From Beroe ovata (lineage: Eukaryota > Ctenophora > Nuda > Beroida > Beroidae): 45,493 nt of DNA. How positions within the stretch are numbered: the stretch's first letter is position 1; every line of letters begins with the position of its first letter. The notes under the pieces are model-generated. The model saw only the letters and a list, made by a program, of their open reading frames with translations, made no database searches and was not told the DNA's origin. Shown here piece after piece: positions 34,401 through 45,469 of this stretch. The stretch is from contig CAMPET010000008.1 in assembly GCA_946803715.1 (NCBI GenBank), positions 427,998 through 473,490 of the forward strand. The letters are read 5' to 3'. The position numbers and the translations under genes are program-made.

Positions 34401-36553
34401 CAAGCTGTCTCATATAAAGGACGCTGAAGTTGCTAAGATGTCACCGTTCCAGCAATATCTAGAACGACTTGGTGATTTGAGGAGTCCTATCAAGGAGAAA
34501 GTTCCTAACACTGCACCTGCAGCCAAGACCAACACTTCATATGATAAATTCAGTGGTGCGGCAGCTGCTGCTTTCACAAGCAAAGCTTCTGACAGTGGCC
34601 TGGGCAGGTCGGGAGTTAGTGAGATGGGGATACTGCACAGTTTCGAATCGGACATATCCGGTGATCCTGTTCCATTCAAGAAGAGGAGAATCGGATCACC
34701 GACACTAAAACGAGCAACTCTAGACACTACACCCACTCGGGAGAAAAGTCCATTCTCCTCCCAGAGTTCAGGCAGACAGGAACTTGACGACTACTATAAC
34801 ATGTTGTGTAAAACTCCTGGCAAGTCGCAGGAGTCCCTGGGTTATGATGTGCAGCCCAGTCAGGAATCTATCGAGGAAGAAGTACAAGGTATGGGGTATG
34901 AGATACGACTTCCAACCATGTTACCAATTCCTGTGGAGCAGCGACAAAACCGTGAGTATAATAACACAGTGATTGATGCCCTTCTATTTGACATATGTGT
35001 GTATGGGTGTTAAATGTTATTCACAACTCAGGGACGGGAAGCATTCAGGCTGAAGAGGAAAGCTCGGTTTGCACCGCTGATAAACCCGAGTTTTTCTTCG
35101 CAAAATCCATGTTAGTTACCCCTTAAATCAACGTGCATTGATCTGTTTCATTCACGTGTCGAATACGAAAGCTTGGTTATTTCATCTCCGAAACCCCATC
35201 AATTATCATCTATCAGGTTTAAGAAGCAAGGTGGAATGTCGATGCAGTCATTCAAGGAACAGACACAGAAAATGAAAAACGTGAGTTAACACTGTTCTTT
35301 TTTCACCTTTTACATGTAATGAAACCCGGATCTTTGATTTATCTCATTCTATTCGATAGTTTCAACAGAGAAATGTCACTGAAAGTGTCAGTCACGTTAC
35401 CAGAGACATGAACAATGTAATTGATAGTTTCTTCAACTCTTGGCAATCTAAGAGGTAAGTACACGAAAACTTCACCTCTTAGCTTCTTTTTGCGGGCTTT
35501 AGCAGCAGAACACTGCTGTTTGGTGCAATACTTCATCAGCCTTTTACCGTTTTTTCTAATATCATTTCAGAAAAACTGATTTAGAGGACTTCTCGGAAAT
35601 GGTGAAAGAGAACATCACGAACATGGAATGTGAATTGATGAATATCAAACGGTAAGATATCATCTGGAATTGACGCCACCCCGGGACTTCCGGCATTTTT
35701 GAAAAATATGTCCGCCGAAGCCCGAAACCTCGCGTTAGCCCGACAATATTGTGGTCGGGCCGTCATATAGAAAATTTTAGTATGTGTACGCCGCGCAATT
35801 ACAATGGCATGAAAAGTTTCATTGCCACCAATTACAGTAACAGAATGATGCCGCGCGCGCCGCGCAGATAATGTACATTGCAATATTGTCTATTGTACAA
35901 GAAATACATTTTGGAAATTGTAGTCGGGAATAGTGCATGTTTATCAGTACAAGACTACACTTTAACTATTATGTCGATTATTAGCTTGCATTTTTGGATA
36001 GTTGGAACTTTGATAGATGATAGATAACTATAACAAGATAAATGGAGCATGATATTTGTTTCACTCTGATTTTCTCTTGCACTTGCAGGAAAGAGGAAAC
36101 AGCTCTGAAAGGCATAGCACAAGCTCACAAGATACAACGAGATGCACGTGTTTCCTTGCAGACAAAGATGACGCTCCTCAGAGGGTCATGTCAGCTACCT
36201 GACTTGTCACAAGAAGTGAGTCATTCACGAACATACCCAATTCAAATAGTTCAAATCGAATAAAATCATTTCATTTGTATCAGCTTCGCGATCGAATATT
36301 CAAACCTTTTGGCCGTCAACATATGATTTATCATATAGTTTGGCTGTTTGTAAGGGATTTAGGATGCTCTGTAAACAGGATTACGTCATGTACAATTACT
36401 CAGGAGATATACCAAGAGTTACGCAAGATGAGAAACATTATGAAGGAGCAGCTTGCCAAGAGACAAGCTGACATTGATAAGAACCACTTTGACCAGCATC
36501 GGAGACAAGTTATGAAACAGATGGCCATTATGATGATGTCGGAGTTGGAATGA
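22466..36553 (+). CDS. SYCP2: Synaptonemal complex protein 2 (SYCP2)-like
   Basis: Nineteen exons: 22466-22480, 22575-22703, 22846-23040, 23130-23154, 23280-23371, 23454-23545, 23692-23922, 24005-24137, 24248-24574, 24658-26145, 26362-26442, 26569-26631, 33055-34951, 35032-35110, 35217-35280, 35360-35454, 35571-35651, 36089-36215, 36404-36553. The lengths sum to 5364 nt (1787 aa), with phases consistent throughout; human SYCP2 is about 1530 aa. SYCP2 builds the axial/lateral element of meiotic chromosomes with SYCP3. Residues 1 to about 260 are helical, armadillo-like, with SYCP2-type motifs (SGDFELQ, FERDCRKFLN). Residues 262-413 match the Spt16M-like domain (WVDVNFGSGALTMFV). Two large low-complexity exons (414-909, 958-1590) are serine/lysine-rich with SP sites; a basic KLKKKRKK patch begins at 910. 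The C-terminal about 180 residues are a probable coiled coil (RKMRNIMKEQLAKRQADIDK). The start is the ATG of a 15-nt first coding exon (MSQNE), after a possible UTR acceptor. Some weak donors (GTTAGC, GTTTGT) rest on phase. Confidence 0.88.
27001..30024 (-). CDS. Metabotropic glutamate receptor-like class C GPCR, intronless, nested antisense in the SYCP2 intron
   Basis: A single open frame of 1007 residues from the ATG at 30024; an internal ATG at 29886 before another hydrophobic signal-like stretch would give 961. A Venus-flytrap ligand-binding region fills about 110-495 (IAVIGPGTAQEG, IPQLLYSTGSAFTDPKRYDFL, DWRYIAVI, TYGKIGYE). A cysteine-rich NCD3G linker follows (about 513-575), then seven hydrophobic segments (about 583-848) with the class C signature NFNEARYI before TM6, and a serine/threonine-rich cytoplasmic tail. 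The cysteine-rich linker favours the mGluR/CaSR branch over GABA-B. The ligand is not predictable: the residues matching the mGluR Ser-Ser glutamate contact read GTAQ, so glutamate binding is uncertain. The gene lies whole within intron 26632-33054 of the SYCP2-like gene, on the opposite strand, without introns of its own. Confidence 0.92.
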   Translation of the reverse strand: MAGKHIYYHLLITTVFLRYGEDISAFVVSLNVSLQSLTDIPLILRIMIARTTTAVTVVVAYLLINQSSCVSSDFCQNIYQSCNEGHERNQSKWRADDHIQHVTITTIIPLTDCYSTSHCQLVDYRIMDIVGLQSAIQSLVPPPNFCVNINLCDSSHDPIKALDIMGSYDFHETCDDTVCPPKKICFSECSHGETSCSNHIAVIGPGTAQEGKALADLTSALEIPQLLYSTGSAFTDPKRYDFLHQIAPSYQVQVDRIIDIITDMDWRYIAVITTADTYGKIGYELLKSKFDAKQKINEGVEKNCCLQLSTTMLTFRMEFLDIEAQLRVLQDKTTVIVLWMEGKYAVKVLDYFRITGRKDTVYIAPDGWALDTRIHDRFQKILSNRFIGLFPDFGVQVDNQSMRRTLNQYDHNYQDRYPLAWDMLNKSRKFVEESDILGFSGGVMASLKVLYQALEEIKVSKDSTNRAFRQNINEKLKELSVWQKKGILVYTMSAEGKVSLATDRSGYPSDIVSRCSEPCKSHQYAVLLKKRPRCCFTCKSCSANSIVKRNGDMQKCQECTSCQKPSENRTVCVAKNVAQFSILNGDAFSVSVFLVSVLGIFCNMFVVITLARHSTTPIVKASSPQLCYIMLVSLMLLLTAPVLMVLGPGDVTCPLQRYIIGMGIVIPIAVLFARSNRINFIFNRTSFFTGSLQKMVMSVKYNVLLVAFLAAIQFCICAILHAHHEQSYDGRGKIHVKTLCTGDVTKLNFVMCNEDRMDLVYMWIGYICVLILATTFVSFKTRRLPTNFNEARYICLVMFVILVVTICTISTYIVLDSQLNIMYQCWSIIIAVYAILIIVYGQKMYVIYVIPDQNRRQDTNIALERFLKRTSENRMSSFSQLLIRPTRLSTTDSLSLHSNSKPATPTPASKGPLRSVSVGETSLKALTATERRALFKRSSASSEHGQRRLTGDEKRAIFRSQKKVNAHRRTRSAGCKFSNSPDRDLDPLASIRAELGMRFTLGRSSSD
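30025..33054. other. Rest of the SYCP2 intron upstream of the receptor
   Basis: About 3 kb of AT-rich sequence that should contain the receptor promoter. No conserved exon or clear TATA box near 30024 was recognised. Confidence 0.5.
35652..36088. other. SYCP2 intron with GC-rich insertion-like patch
   Basis: A 437-nt intron, longer than its neighbours. It holds a CpG-rich patch at 35675-35865 (for example GCCGCGCGCGCCGCGC near 35850) that contrasts with the AT-rich flanks and may be a repeat insertion. No terminal repeats were resolved. Confidence 0.4.
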
Positions 36554-37935
36554 GGCCAAATCTTGCCCACTACCGGGTTCATTGGACAATGGACATTAAT
36601 TGTGCATAAGGAGAACTATCATGCCCCTCGACTTTGGAATTGGAATATAGATTGCAGAATGAGAAAGCACGTTATAAACTGCAAAGACCACAAAATCCGA
36701 TCATATGGACTGAGACCCCAACGAGTCGTGACGTCACCATGACGTCATGCGTAACTTGTCCTAACTAGTCGTGATGTCACTAGTTAGAATAAGTTATGCG
36801 TCACGTCATGCTTCAACTATCCTAACTATTCGTGCCGTCACAAGACACTATTCATCTTTTAGATCCAATTTTCATTTTGTGACAAGATCTCTTATCATTT
36901 TTATTTAGGTTGTAGTATATTTTGTAAGTTAAGCAGTGATTTTGTCGAAATTATTGTTCAAAATTTTGCGATTGTTTACAATTATGATTTAATTTTGCTT
37001 TTGTTCATTTTGTTAATTCAGTATGATTTAATTTTGTTAACTCACCAAAAACTCTGATTGAGATATGTATTGCCGAATCGATCTCGTGAAATATATTTGA
37101 TGAGACATTATTTTCCACGATGTTTCCAAAACTGTTTCGATACCCCTGTGATCAGATAGTCATTAAAGAAACCATGTTTATTCCAAATAAGAAGTTTTAT
37201 TAAATTCGCAAAACAAATGCAGTTACTTCAATATTCAAGAAATTATTAAAAGAACACATAGTTTGTGATGTACATTGAAAAACAAGTTGAAGAATGATAG
37301 GTCAATGTCACTATATTTGAGTCGTGTTTCTGTTTGTGCCTTCGATAGCTGACTGTATTTAATTGCGTATGTGGAACCGAACCATATAAAATTGAAGTGA
37401 TTGTTTGTTACTGAAAATAGCAACGATTAGATAAAATTAAAATAATAAAGGAGTCAATATAATCGATAAATAATCCTGGAACGTTTGATCCGTCTTTGTC
37501 AAGAATAAAACAACACGGACACCAATCAAGAAATTGGAAATTAATCTAACCAAGTCTCGAGTCATTACTACGACAAAACCTTCAAATCTATTTTGAGGCC
37601 GAATCTGCACAAATAAACGTCAATTTCGTCACTGCAACGCACATCAGTCGTCCATCAAAGGTCATTCGAATCCCACTCATCTGCATTTTAGCATGAATGA
37701 TGAAAATGATGGGAAAATGATTTTGATAAAAACCAATATCTCATTGCCATTTACAGTGAACATTTACAATCAATGTCTGTCATCTAGTCCATTGTTCATG
37801 GTCATTCAGTGTCTGAGTCTGGCCTGTCCAATTCTTACTTCCCTCTCTTCCAGTTCGCACGGCGTCAAAATGTCTACTGATCATGCTGCTGATAACTGTC
37901 ATGACAACCGTTGTTATCATGTTGCCATGGCAACA
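36554..37935. other. Convergent 3' intergenic region (SYCP2 + / PDE7 -)
   Basis: The two genes end tail to tail 1.4 kb apart. Candidate poly(A) signals for the + strand are ATTAAA near 37161 and AATAAA at 37444 and 37504; for the - strand, TTTATT on the + strand at 37197-37202. The mRNAs could overlap. No additional gene is seen. Confidence 0.5.
36728..36810. repeat. CRE-bearing inverted repeat
   Basis: Imperfect 32-nt arms at 36738-36769 (CATGACGTCATGCGTAACTT...) and 36779-36810 lie 9 nt apart. A palindromic GTGACGTCAC sits just upstream at 36728-36737 and TGACGTCA lies in the left arm. It is about 180 nt past the SYCP2 stop. Confidence 0.8.
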
Positions 37936-40900
37936 CTACACGGGTAGTTTGATCACTTCCTCCCAGTGTGACCTGTTGTTGTCTATCTGTCTGCAAATGT
38001 CCCGCGTAAACGAGGTGTCACAGAACTCTGCCCATAGGGTGAACAGAGGCTCCGCTATGAAGTCAATGAAGCCGGTCAGCGCTTTTGAAGGTACGCACTG
38101 GTCTCTGTCGAACATGTTGGTAACATCGAACATCATCTTCTTCTCTTCGTCGCCCTGGCGCCAGAACTCCTCGAGAACTAGCTTCCCCCACTGTACACAT
38201 GTTGACCAGGGTCTTGCTGTGTTGCTGCAGGGGGTGATTTGTTAATTCTCCAGTTGCTCCATTCCTAGCATTCATACGTCTCCAGCAATAGTATACAGCG
38301 ATTTTGGATTTGAATTTTCAATGTGTGAGCAGGCAATCAATTTCTGTGATCTAATTCTAAATCCTCCCAAAGATTTGAAATTTGTGGTTATTGATAATTC
38401 AATTTCAACAATTGTTCAGATAGCCTTAAACTCACCACAAATCGGAGCACTTCATGGCCATTCTGAGGACAATTTTGCGGTGCTCCAAATTCTCTGGGTC
38501 GTATCCGGTGACCATCACGGACTTCATGTTGTTCACGTACACTTGGTGCTGAGCCATGTCCGTCGACATGATCAAATCCTCGACCAACACCATTACCTCA
38601 TCTCTGAAAAGTAAAAGTGTAAATTTCGGTGAGTGTGTGTGAATGTGTGTGTGTGATGTCATGAGGTGAACCCTTATGCAAATCTATCATATGAAGGCAA
38701 ATGGTAGAGACTGTAAAATGGCAATTCGTTGGCGTTACTATTGTGTGATATCATCAAATTCACACCCTAATGCACTTGTCTTCCGCGTACAAATTTCATT
38801 CAAAATGTGCGATCAATTTCTCAAAGCAGGTCGAATTTGAACCATCGGTATTCTCCCGTTTCCATTACAATCCATCAGATAAAGTTGCATGATTTGACCA
38901 AGATCACTTATGTTACCAGTTCGATTCTGTGCCATTAGGACTATGACGTAGAGCCAAATATTTGTGGCATCAAACATGCGGATTGCAGATTCTAATGTGT
39001 GAGTGTGAGCAAGTGCAATAAATTTGATTCTACCTAAACTAAAAGGAAGCGGGGAGGGCGTAGTATCAATTTGTTTCAAATTTTCATTTGTTCAGATTAT
39101 CACATTAATCAAATCCAGATTTAGGTTGACAGCTATCCTGCAAAATTGTCCTTATTCGGCGACGCTTAATGGTGACACTGACATTGTCACCATAGCGTCA
39201 CCGACAATACGCGATCACAAGTGCAGAATTACTCCGTCCTAAATTCTCAAAATCACCGATAAGATGTTATAGCTCCGTATTGTAGGTAGTATACCAGTAG
39301 AGACTATTTTAATAGTGAGAGAGAATGAAGTAGCAAGACGTCAGAATTTTCAATATTATCTGAGAAGCTTCACTCACTGTGTTTCTAGGGAAAGATGTGA
39401 AATGATTCCACTCTCCTTGATCAGCGACTTAGCAACCTTGGAGTGGTGCTGCTCCAATACGGATGTGTTCTGAAACCATGGATCGTGTTATCACCGCAAC
39501 CAATATTGGTGAAAATCGGATACCTTTCACTCCCTCTGCCCTGTCAAAGCCACATAGTTGCGCGTCAACTCACCCCATTGATTTTCATGAGGTGGCTGGC
39601 TGTCTTGATGAGGAAGTTCTGGTTGACACCCGGGTGATTCACATCGTGAGCGAGGGACGCCAGGATACAAGCCAGTAGCTCCTTAGGACGGAACGATTCA
39701 ATGGACCGAAGGTTGACGAGGAGACAGTGCATTGCCTGTGCCACGTCGGCAGCGTGGGTGGCATTGTGGAATGGATTCTCGGGTTCGTAGTGTTGCTCCA
39801 GTAGATCTGATTGGAGGAAAATGTGATTAGATTCATGGGAAAATGAATGACAGGTGTCTACTGTTCAGAGGTGCATTTAATAACGCATCGTAAATCTTGA
39901 ATTTCGAAGCACTTAGCCTCCACTACTTCGAGTATTAAATTGCACTACTATTGTGTTCCTGATTTCAGTGATAAAAACTCAATAGGGATAATGATGAATC
40001 TAGATAACTTACTCAGAAACCGAAGAACGGATACGACGTCTAAGTTGAATTCTTCAAACAGGTCATGCTTGATCAGTAGCTGGAAGCCAATATAGAACAA
40101 GCATCGTCCCTTTGTAATCCGAGCAATTGATAGCGTGTCAAACTCCCAGCAACTCAACTGTGCAAGTTGACTCTGAAATAACGAGATGTCAGATGCTAAT
40201 TGCTAAAAACTTACAAATCGGCTAACAATTTTGCCGCTCAACAGAGCGCGCGACCCTCTTTAACATTAAGGTGAGAGCTGAAAAGTCATGGTTTATTCTC
40301 TTTTCAAACGTGCGCGGGTCACATGACAAACGCGCGCGCACCAATGTGCCATGAAGTGTCACAATTGTCGTTTTAAACTGATGTTCACTGTACAGAAAAC
40401 GTGACAACAGAACTGAAGGTGATGACATGATCTGCAGACAACAAATCGTCTGTGGTTGTGTTATTCTGGGTGTAGATAGCAGATAAATGTGGGAACTTAG
40501 CTGACAGCTTACTCAATCGCTATCTGAGCGAAGTAATGAAGATATTTATGCCATTTACAAGGCAATTTGAGTTAGAATATTATTCACATGACGGCAGTTG
40601 AAGTTTGCTTACTGATTGATATAATGATGTTTTGAGAAGATTTAGCGCAATTTTCTCACGACCTGTAAGTCACAAGATGCACAGTGGTTAAATTTCATAC
40701 AAAGTGATATGTTAATGTGTTTGTTGAGTACATACCCTGGCATTATACCATAGGTATCACGAGTTTAATTTATGACTCCTAAAAATGAGTATCCACACAC
40801 GAGATTATTATAAGACACGTACTTTCCCATACCTAAACCAGCTGCCAATGATCATTGCCCAATGATATTGACCCATCCAAAGTCTTATCTATTATAGAGG

Positions 40901-41950
40901 TGTATGGGTACCCATGGGTATACTGCAAACATAGCGAAATACTGGATATCGATTATCTAATTCAAGGATTGACATAATCCAATGAATCATGATTCATTGC
41001 CATTTCATGCGATTTTCTTAAAATCAGATTCTAACTTTCAAAAGCCAGATTTAAATAATGATCACGAGAACTAACTCGGACTCTGGTATTAGAACTGTGT
41101 TCATTCATAGTGTGCCACCTTCAGCTCTTTAATAATCGTTCATGTAGGGAATTAAATAGCTACCAGTAACCCCAGAGGTGCTGTGTTGACAACAAAATGC
41201 ATTATGTCATGCATTAAATTCCCCATTATATGTGTCAAGAGACAGGGTAAATTGCAATGCGGACAATGTGTGGGTTTTTGTTGAGAGAGAGAGGAATAAT
41301 TGTGGTGCAATCAACACAAGAGTTTCTGTAATTTACTGAAATTGGGACAATTCCATTTGGAATTTCCCATTATTATACTTCTACTCAATCGACATTACCT
41401 ACTTTGTCTTCCGTTAATGCAATTAAAGTGTTTAAGTGCCGGTACTTGGAGCTCTACGGACCCATTATCCCCATTATTCGACGATCGGAACCACATTACG
41501 GTCCAGTGCTGTTTACAATTTTACAATAACCTGGGTATGATAGAATATAGACGGATTATAATTAAATAGCATTGCTCTGCTAGAACCAGAAAATCAAAAA
41601 TACTGGAATTTTATTGAATCCTCGTCTAGACTATAGAATGAAGAGTCGCGACGAATTTTCGCTTAAATACTAGAACGGGAACATCCGTTGATAGGTGTCC
41701 ACGCGCATTATCAAAGTATCTCCCGATCAAACAAGAAGGTGGTTCAAGTTTTAAAGAATATCAAAATAGAAGAACACATCACGAACATTGTGATTCAAGT
41801 TCACATTGTTTACAATGTTATAACTCACCCATTCAATTCCATCGTTGGTCCTATGCCTGGTAATGGTTGGTGCTGACATCTTCCTCTTGTACCGGCCAGC
41901 ATACTCCACATATTGCGGGTCTGCGTCTATACTCTGCATTCTCTTGAGAT
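37936..41950 (-). CDS. PDE7: PDE7-like cyclic nucleotide phosphodiesterase, 5' end not found
   Basis: Exons in reading order: 41950-41829, 40172-40013, 39806-39574, 39469-39378, 38603-38436, 38224-37936; phases close and 353 residues run to the stop at 37936-37938. The class I PDE catalytic domain hydrolyses cAMP and/or cGMP. The metal site is intact: HNATHAADV, AHDVNHPGVNQNFLIKT and the late aspartate in MKCSDLCN. NTSVLEQHH follows, then EEFWRQGDEEKK near the C-terminus. HAADVAQAMHC and GFIDFIAEPLF are closest to PDE7; assignment to PDE4 or PDE8 fits less well. At the position of the family-wide nucleotide-gripping glutamine (xQxGF) the sequence is ALTGF, with a CTG leucine codon. The first exon found starts in phase 2, so at least one more coding exon lies upstream (above 41950) and was not recognised. 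Confidence 0.88.
40173..41828. other. Long intron of the PDE7-like gene
   Basis: 1.66 kb with no exon seen. It carries a CpG-rich patch near 40235-40345 and the inverted copy of the dispersed repeat (40873-40971). Confidence 0.6.
40873..40971 (-). repeat. Dispersed repeat, copy B
   Basis: The reverse complement of this stretch matches 11207-11288 nearly base for base, with a roughly 10-nt extra segment where CCCATGGGTA is doubled. It lies in a PDE7 intron. Confidence 0.8.
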
Positions 41951-44900
41951 CTATAGTACCAGGGTAGAGCGGTTAGTGATCCACCATCACACAATACAAG
42001 GTGGAGATCATTATACAATTAGTAGAGATCTGTGAAAATTTGATATATACATTCGATAATTCAGAGCGAGCGGAAGGGTCGTCCAAAAGAAGAAACCAAA
42101 GGGCAAAAGAAAAAAGTAAGCCGAAATAAAAACATAAACCATCAATGGTACATCCACATTTCAATCTCGTACTGTCGCATTGTGATAATAAGCAATGAGA
42201 TAAGCGTATGACAAAATATGTGCTATACACTACTGCATACCAAGATAAGGATGTAATATTATGTAAGACACTCTTATTACATGGTGATATAAGGGCCCTT
42301 GTATAACTTCTATAACTTCTTAACTTGTATAACTTGTATCTCTTGTATCACGTGTATAACATGGTGATATAAGAGACAAAAATGGGGAGAAATCGAAACC
42401 CAAAACTAGTCAGAAAGTTGGGAAACGCAAGCAATAGTAGAAAAAACACTGTTCAAGAATAAACGGAGATCTAACAAAAACCCGAGAAGAGGCAAGAAGA
42501 GAAGTGAACGTCTAGAAGAAATAAAAATCAAATGCGATAACGCACTGATATAAAGGTAACATGAGCCCACGCACATTGAGTCACACACACTCTCAATATT
42601 CTCCTACTCATAACGAAGATACATATCACAGTAACGGAGTGCGGAATGATAAACGTTACGATATCCCACGTCACAGACTTATCACGAACAAAAAGTTATC
42701 CGGACTTTGTAATGAAAGTGGTGAAATACTGGAATAGGAAATACCGAACACCGGAGGGGTAGGTATCTACATCGGGGCGGTACTGTTGGTGAGAAATGGT
42801 GAAAAATTTCTATGGTGAATTGAGCGAAAAAATTGAAAATTCACAATTTTTCACCATCGGTACCGCCCCCCCCCCTACATCCCAAAATGAAGCATCGGTA
42901 AAGAGTGAAGGTAAAGAACGGAGAAATATAAGTTCCAGGATCCTAGTATTCGGGTTATGCGGAATATATATCAATTCCAACTATATTATAAGCCAGTATC
43001 CGAACAATTATCTTTTCAACACTTCGGATGGTGCTATAGAGAAGAAGAGGATGTTTTTACACTGGTCGCTACCACGAATCTTCCTATTCCATACGACTTT
43101 GTGCCGAGTGGTAACGTTAGTATAGTTATACCAAACACGAGGCAAAAATAAAAATTTCCTGTGAGCATTAGTGAAGGAGAAAGCAATTAGTTTGTTTTAG
43201 ATATGATTAAACAATGTCATTATATATTTCAAATTGTTCATTGCTCACGCCCAAGAATAAGCGCGTCATGTTGTAAATGTAAAGGATACTGCCTAGGAAA
43301 TCATGGAACAAAAAAATATGAAATAGACTTCGGAGACCTACTAACCCGGTCTACTTAAACCATGAGGGTACACTAATCAAAATAATTTGATTAATTCTAC
43401 TGAGCTCAACTACCACAGAGCATTGTAAGACTAACGACTCAACACAAACGGCCGTTATGAAACGCAAGCCACAGTAGAAAGCAAGATCACTATATGAGTC
43501 TCGTTGACTCATAGTAAAGCTCGTATGACAGATTAAAGCAGTTGAGAAGCAGTATAGAGGCCGACACGCTCAAACCCTCCTCCCCCAAATTATGTAACGT
43601 CTGGCCACTGAGGTGGAGTCATTGTAGGTGGGGCTATTTAATAGGGGGTCATTGAAAAAGCTGAGAGAGTGTCACACCGGTCAAAAACACGTTTGCCGCA
43701 AAGCCGATTGCAATCATTTGTCTTCCGGCGTCCATTGTCAATGCTCTAGTAAAGTTACGATTGACGTCGTGGGGGATTATCAATTTCACAACGCTTGGCG
43801 ACTCTCATTGCTGCTCTGTAGTAGAAACATCGAATACGGATAAATAATAAATAAGTGGCTCGTTTGGCGTTCGTTGCTGCACCATGAATCAACGAATCAA
43901 TATTGAAGAGCGACTTATAGTTATACTAGTTGACGGCATTTACCTCATAAAGTTTTCGTCAAAGCAGGAAAGCTCACCATTGAGTGACGCAGGGCGGATA
44001 CGAAAGTTTCGTAATGGACTTACAGAGAGCACCTGGATAACATCAAGCGGTGAGGGTCAGAGATCACTCAGGGGGATAAGATATGATTTATGAAAGGTGT
44101 GGCAATGGTATACTCATGTCTTTCATGATATCACAACGAATGGTTTATCATATTATTATTATTAATGGGTGTATTTTGCTAATGGATTATGCATTTCACA
44201 GGAGGAGAGAGATAGGGGCAGTTAACGGTTGCCTATAAGATACTGGAGGAGCCTAAACATTCTGGCAGTCGCGAAATAGGATGTTGTGATAACTGTCGTC
44301 ATATGTCACGTGAGAGAATCTTCACTGTCGAAATTTATTACGATTCATGTGAATCGAATTTTGACTGTCGTTATGAATCAACTTGAAACATTTAACAAAA
44401 TTCGTGAGTATCTTCATCGGTCCGAATTTCTGGTTGTCTGTTCCGAGTAAACTACAAAACGAGAATTAAAGACTGTCATGAGTGCGACGACAGCAGGTAG
44501 CAGCTACTGCGTGAGGAGAGTCAAACATACATCAAAGTGACAGCTCTGTCACATGTAAGCACGCATATCGTACACTTTATAGTACACTGTATTGAACTGT
44601 CAAGTACAATCCGCTATAATGTATCAGTTATACAAACAGACCTGTCAAGAACTAACTGTCATACACCCGTGATTGGACCAGAATTCCGCTAGCCGCTGTA
44701 AGGGTTCCATCAGTATTTATTTCCTTATCTCGTACATTTTGGGCCCAGATTCAACGCGCAGCATATAGCTGCTCAATGCATCACACCAATCACATGGGAT
44801 GGAGGCATCACATTGTGCTTATAGTGACGTCACCGAGTCACGTGTAACCTGGGTAACACATTACCGCTGGCCACAGAGTTACACGTGTCTGCTGTCTGGA

Positions 44901-45362
44901 ATACTCCTCTTACCCCCACGATTCCATGTGAAAAGGGGGACACAAGCATCATAATAGGTACGGTCTCTTTAAGAGGGGGAGGGGTGATAATGGAGGTTCA
45001 CAAACAATGGAACATTGGTGTCTGGGTCACTGGACAAACTGCCTACCGGAGAGGTTTGGTACCTATTATGACGTAATCAGTAATATACTGAACACTTAAA
45101 TATTGAATATTCGTGGAGGAAATTGAGTCCGTCAGAGGGTTCAACACGAGAGAGATCCTATATTGACTGGTTTATTACTACGGCTATAATCTAGTCACGG
45201 TGGGTAGCAGTAAGCTGTGAACACGAAGGCAGTACATAATGCAGTGGCGGAGACACAACTTTGGCTCCCTTATAATAGATGTAAGGTGCTAAGAGTGTTG
45301 ACTGAAGTTAGTCACGATAATTGACAAATATATCCAGGTCAGAACTAAGACGACAGACACAC
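41951..45362. other. Spacer / unrecognised 5' region of the PDE7-like gene
   Basis: No conserved exon was recognised on either strand, though the first PDE7 exon(s) must lie here or beyond. Contents noted: a duplicated ACATGGTGATATAAG (about 42279 and 42360), the 42774-42869 inverted repeat, a palindromic GTGACGTCAC at 44824-44833, and small unsupported open frames at 43628-43843 and 43884-44093 (+). Confidence 0.45.
42774..42869. repeat. MITE-like inverted repeat
   Basis: GGGGCGGTAC at 42774-42783 faces GTACCGCCCC at 42860-42869. The arms continue inward as GGTGAGAAATGGTGAAAAATT against AATTTTTCACCATCGGTACC. No clear target duplication could be read because of the adjoining C-run. Confidence 0.65.
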
Positions 45363-45398
45363 ACCAGAACACCCACCAGAACACCCACCAGAACACCC
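45363..45398. repeat. 12-bp minisatellite (ACCAGAACACCC)3
   Basis: Three exact tandem units, then a degenerate continuation (AGCCACCAGAGCCCCC). Confidence 0.95.
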
Positions 45399-45469
45399 AG
45401 CCACCAGAGCCCCCATACATACACCGCACACACACAGTACATAGACAGTACTCACACATACAGTTATAC

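Noticed and set aside
37640-37690. tRNA-like B-box word (GGTCATTCGAATCCC)
   Set aside because: No A box or cloverleaf could be formed around it.
43628-44093. Two + strand open frames of about 70 codons
   Set aside because: No recognised domain or splice-compatible neighbours.
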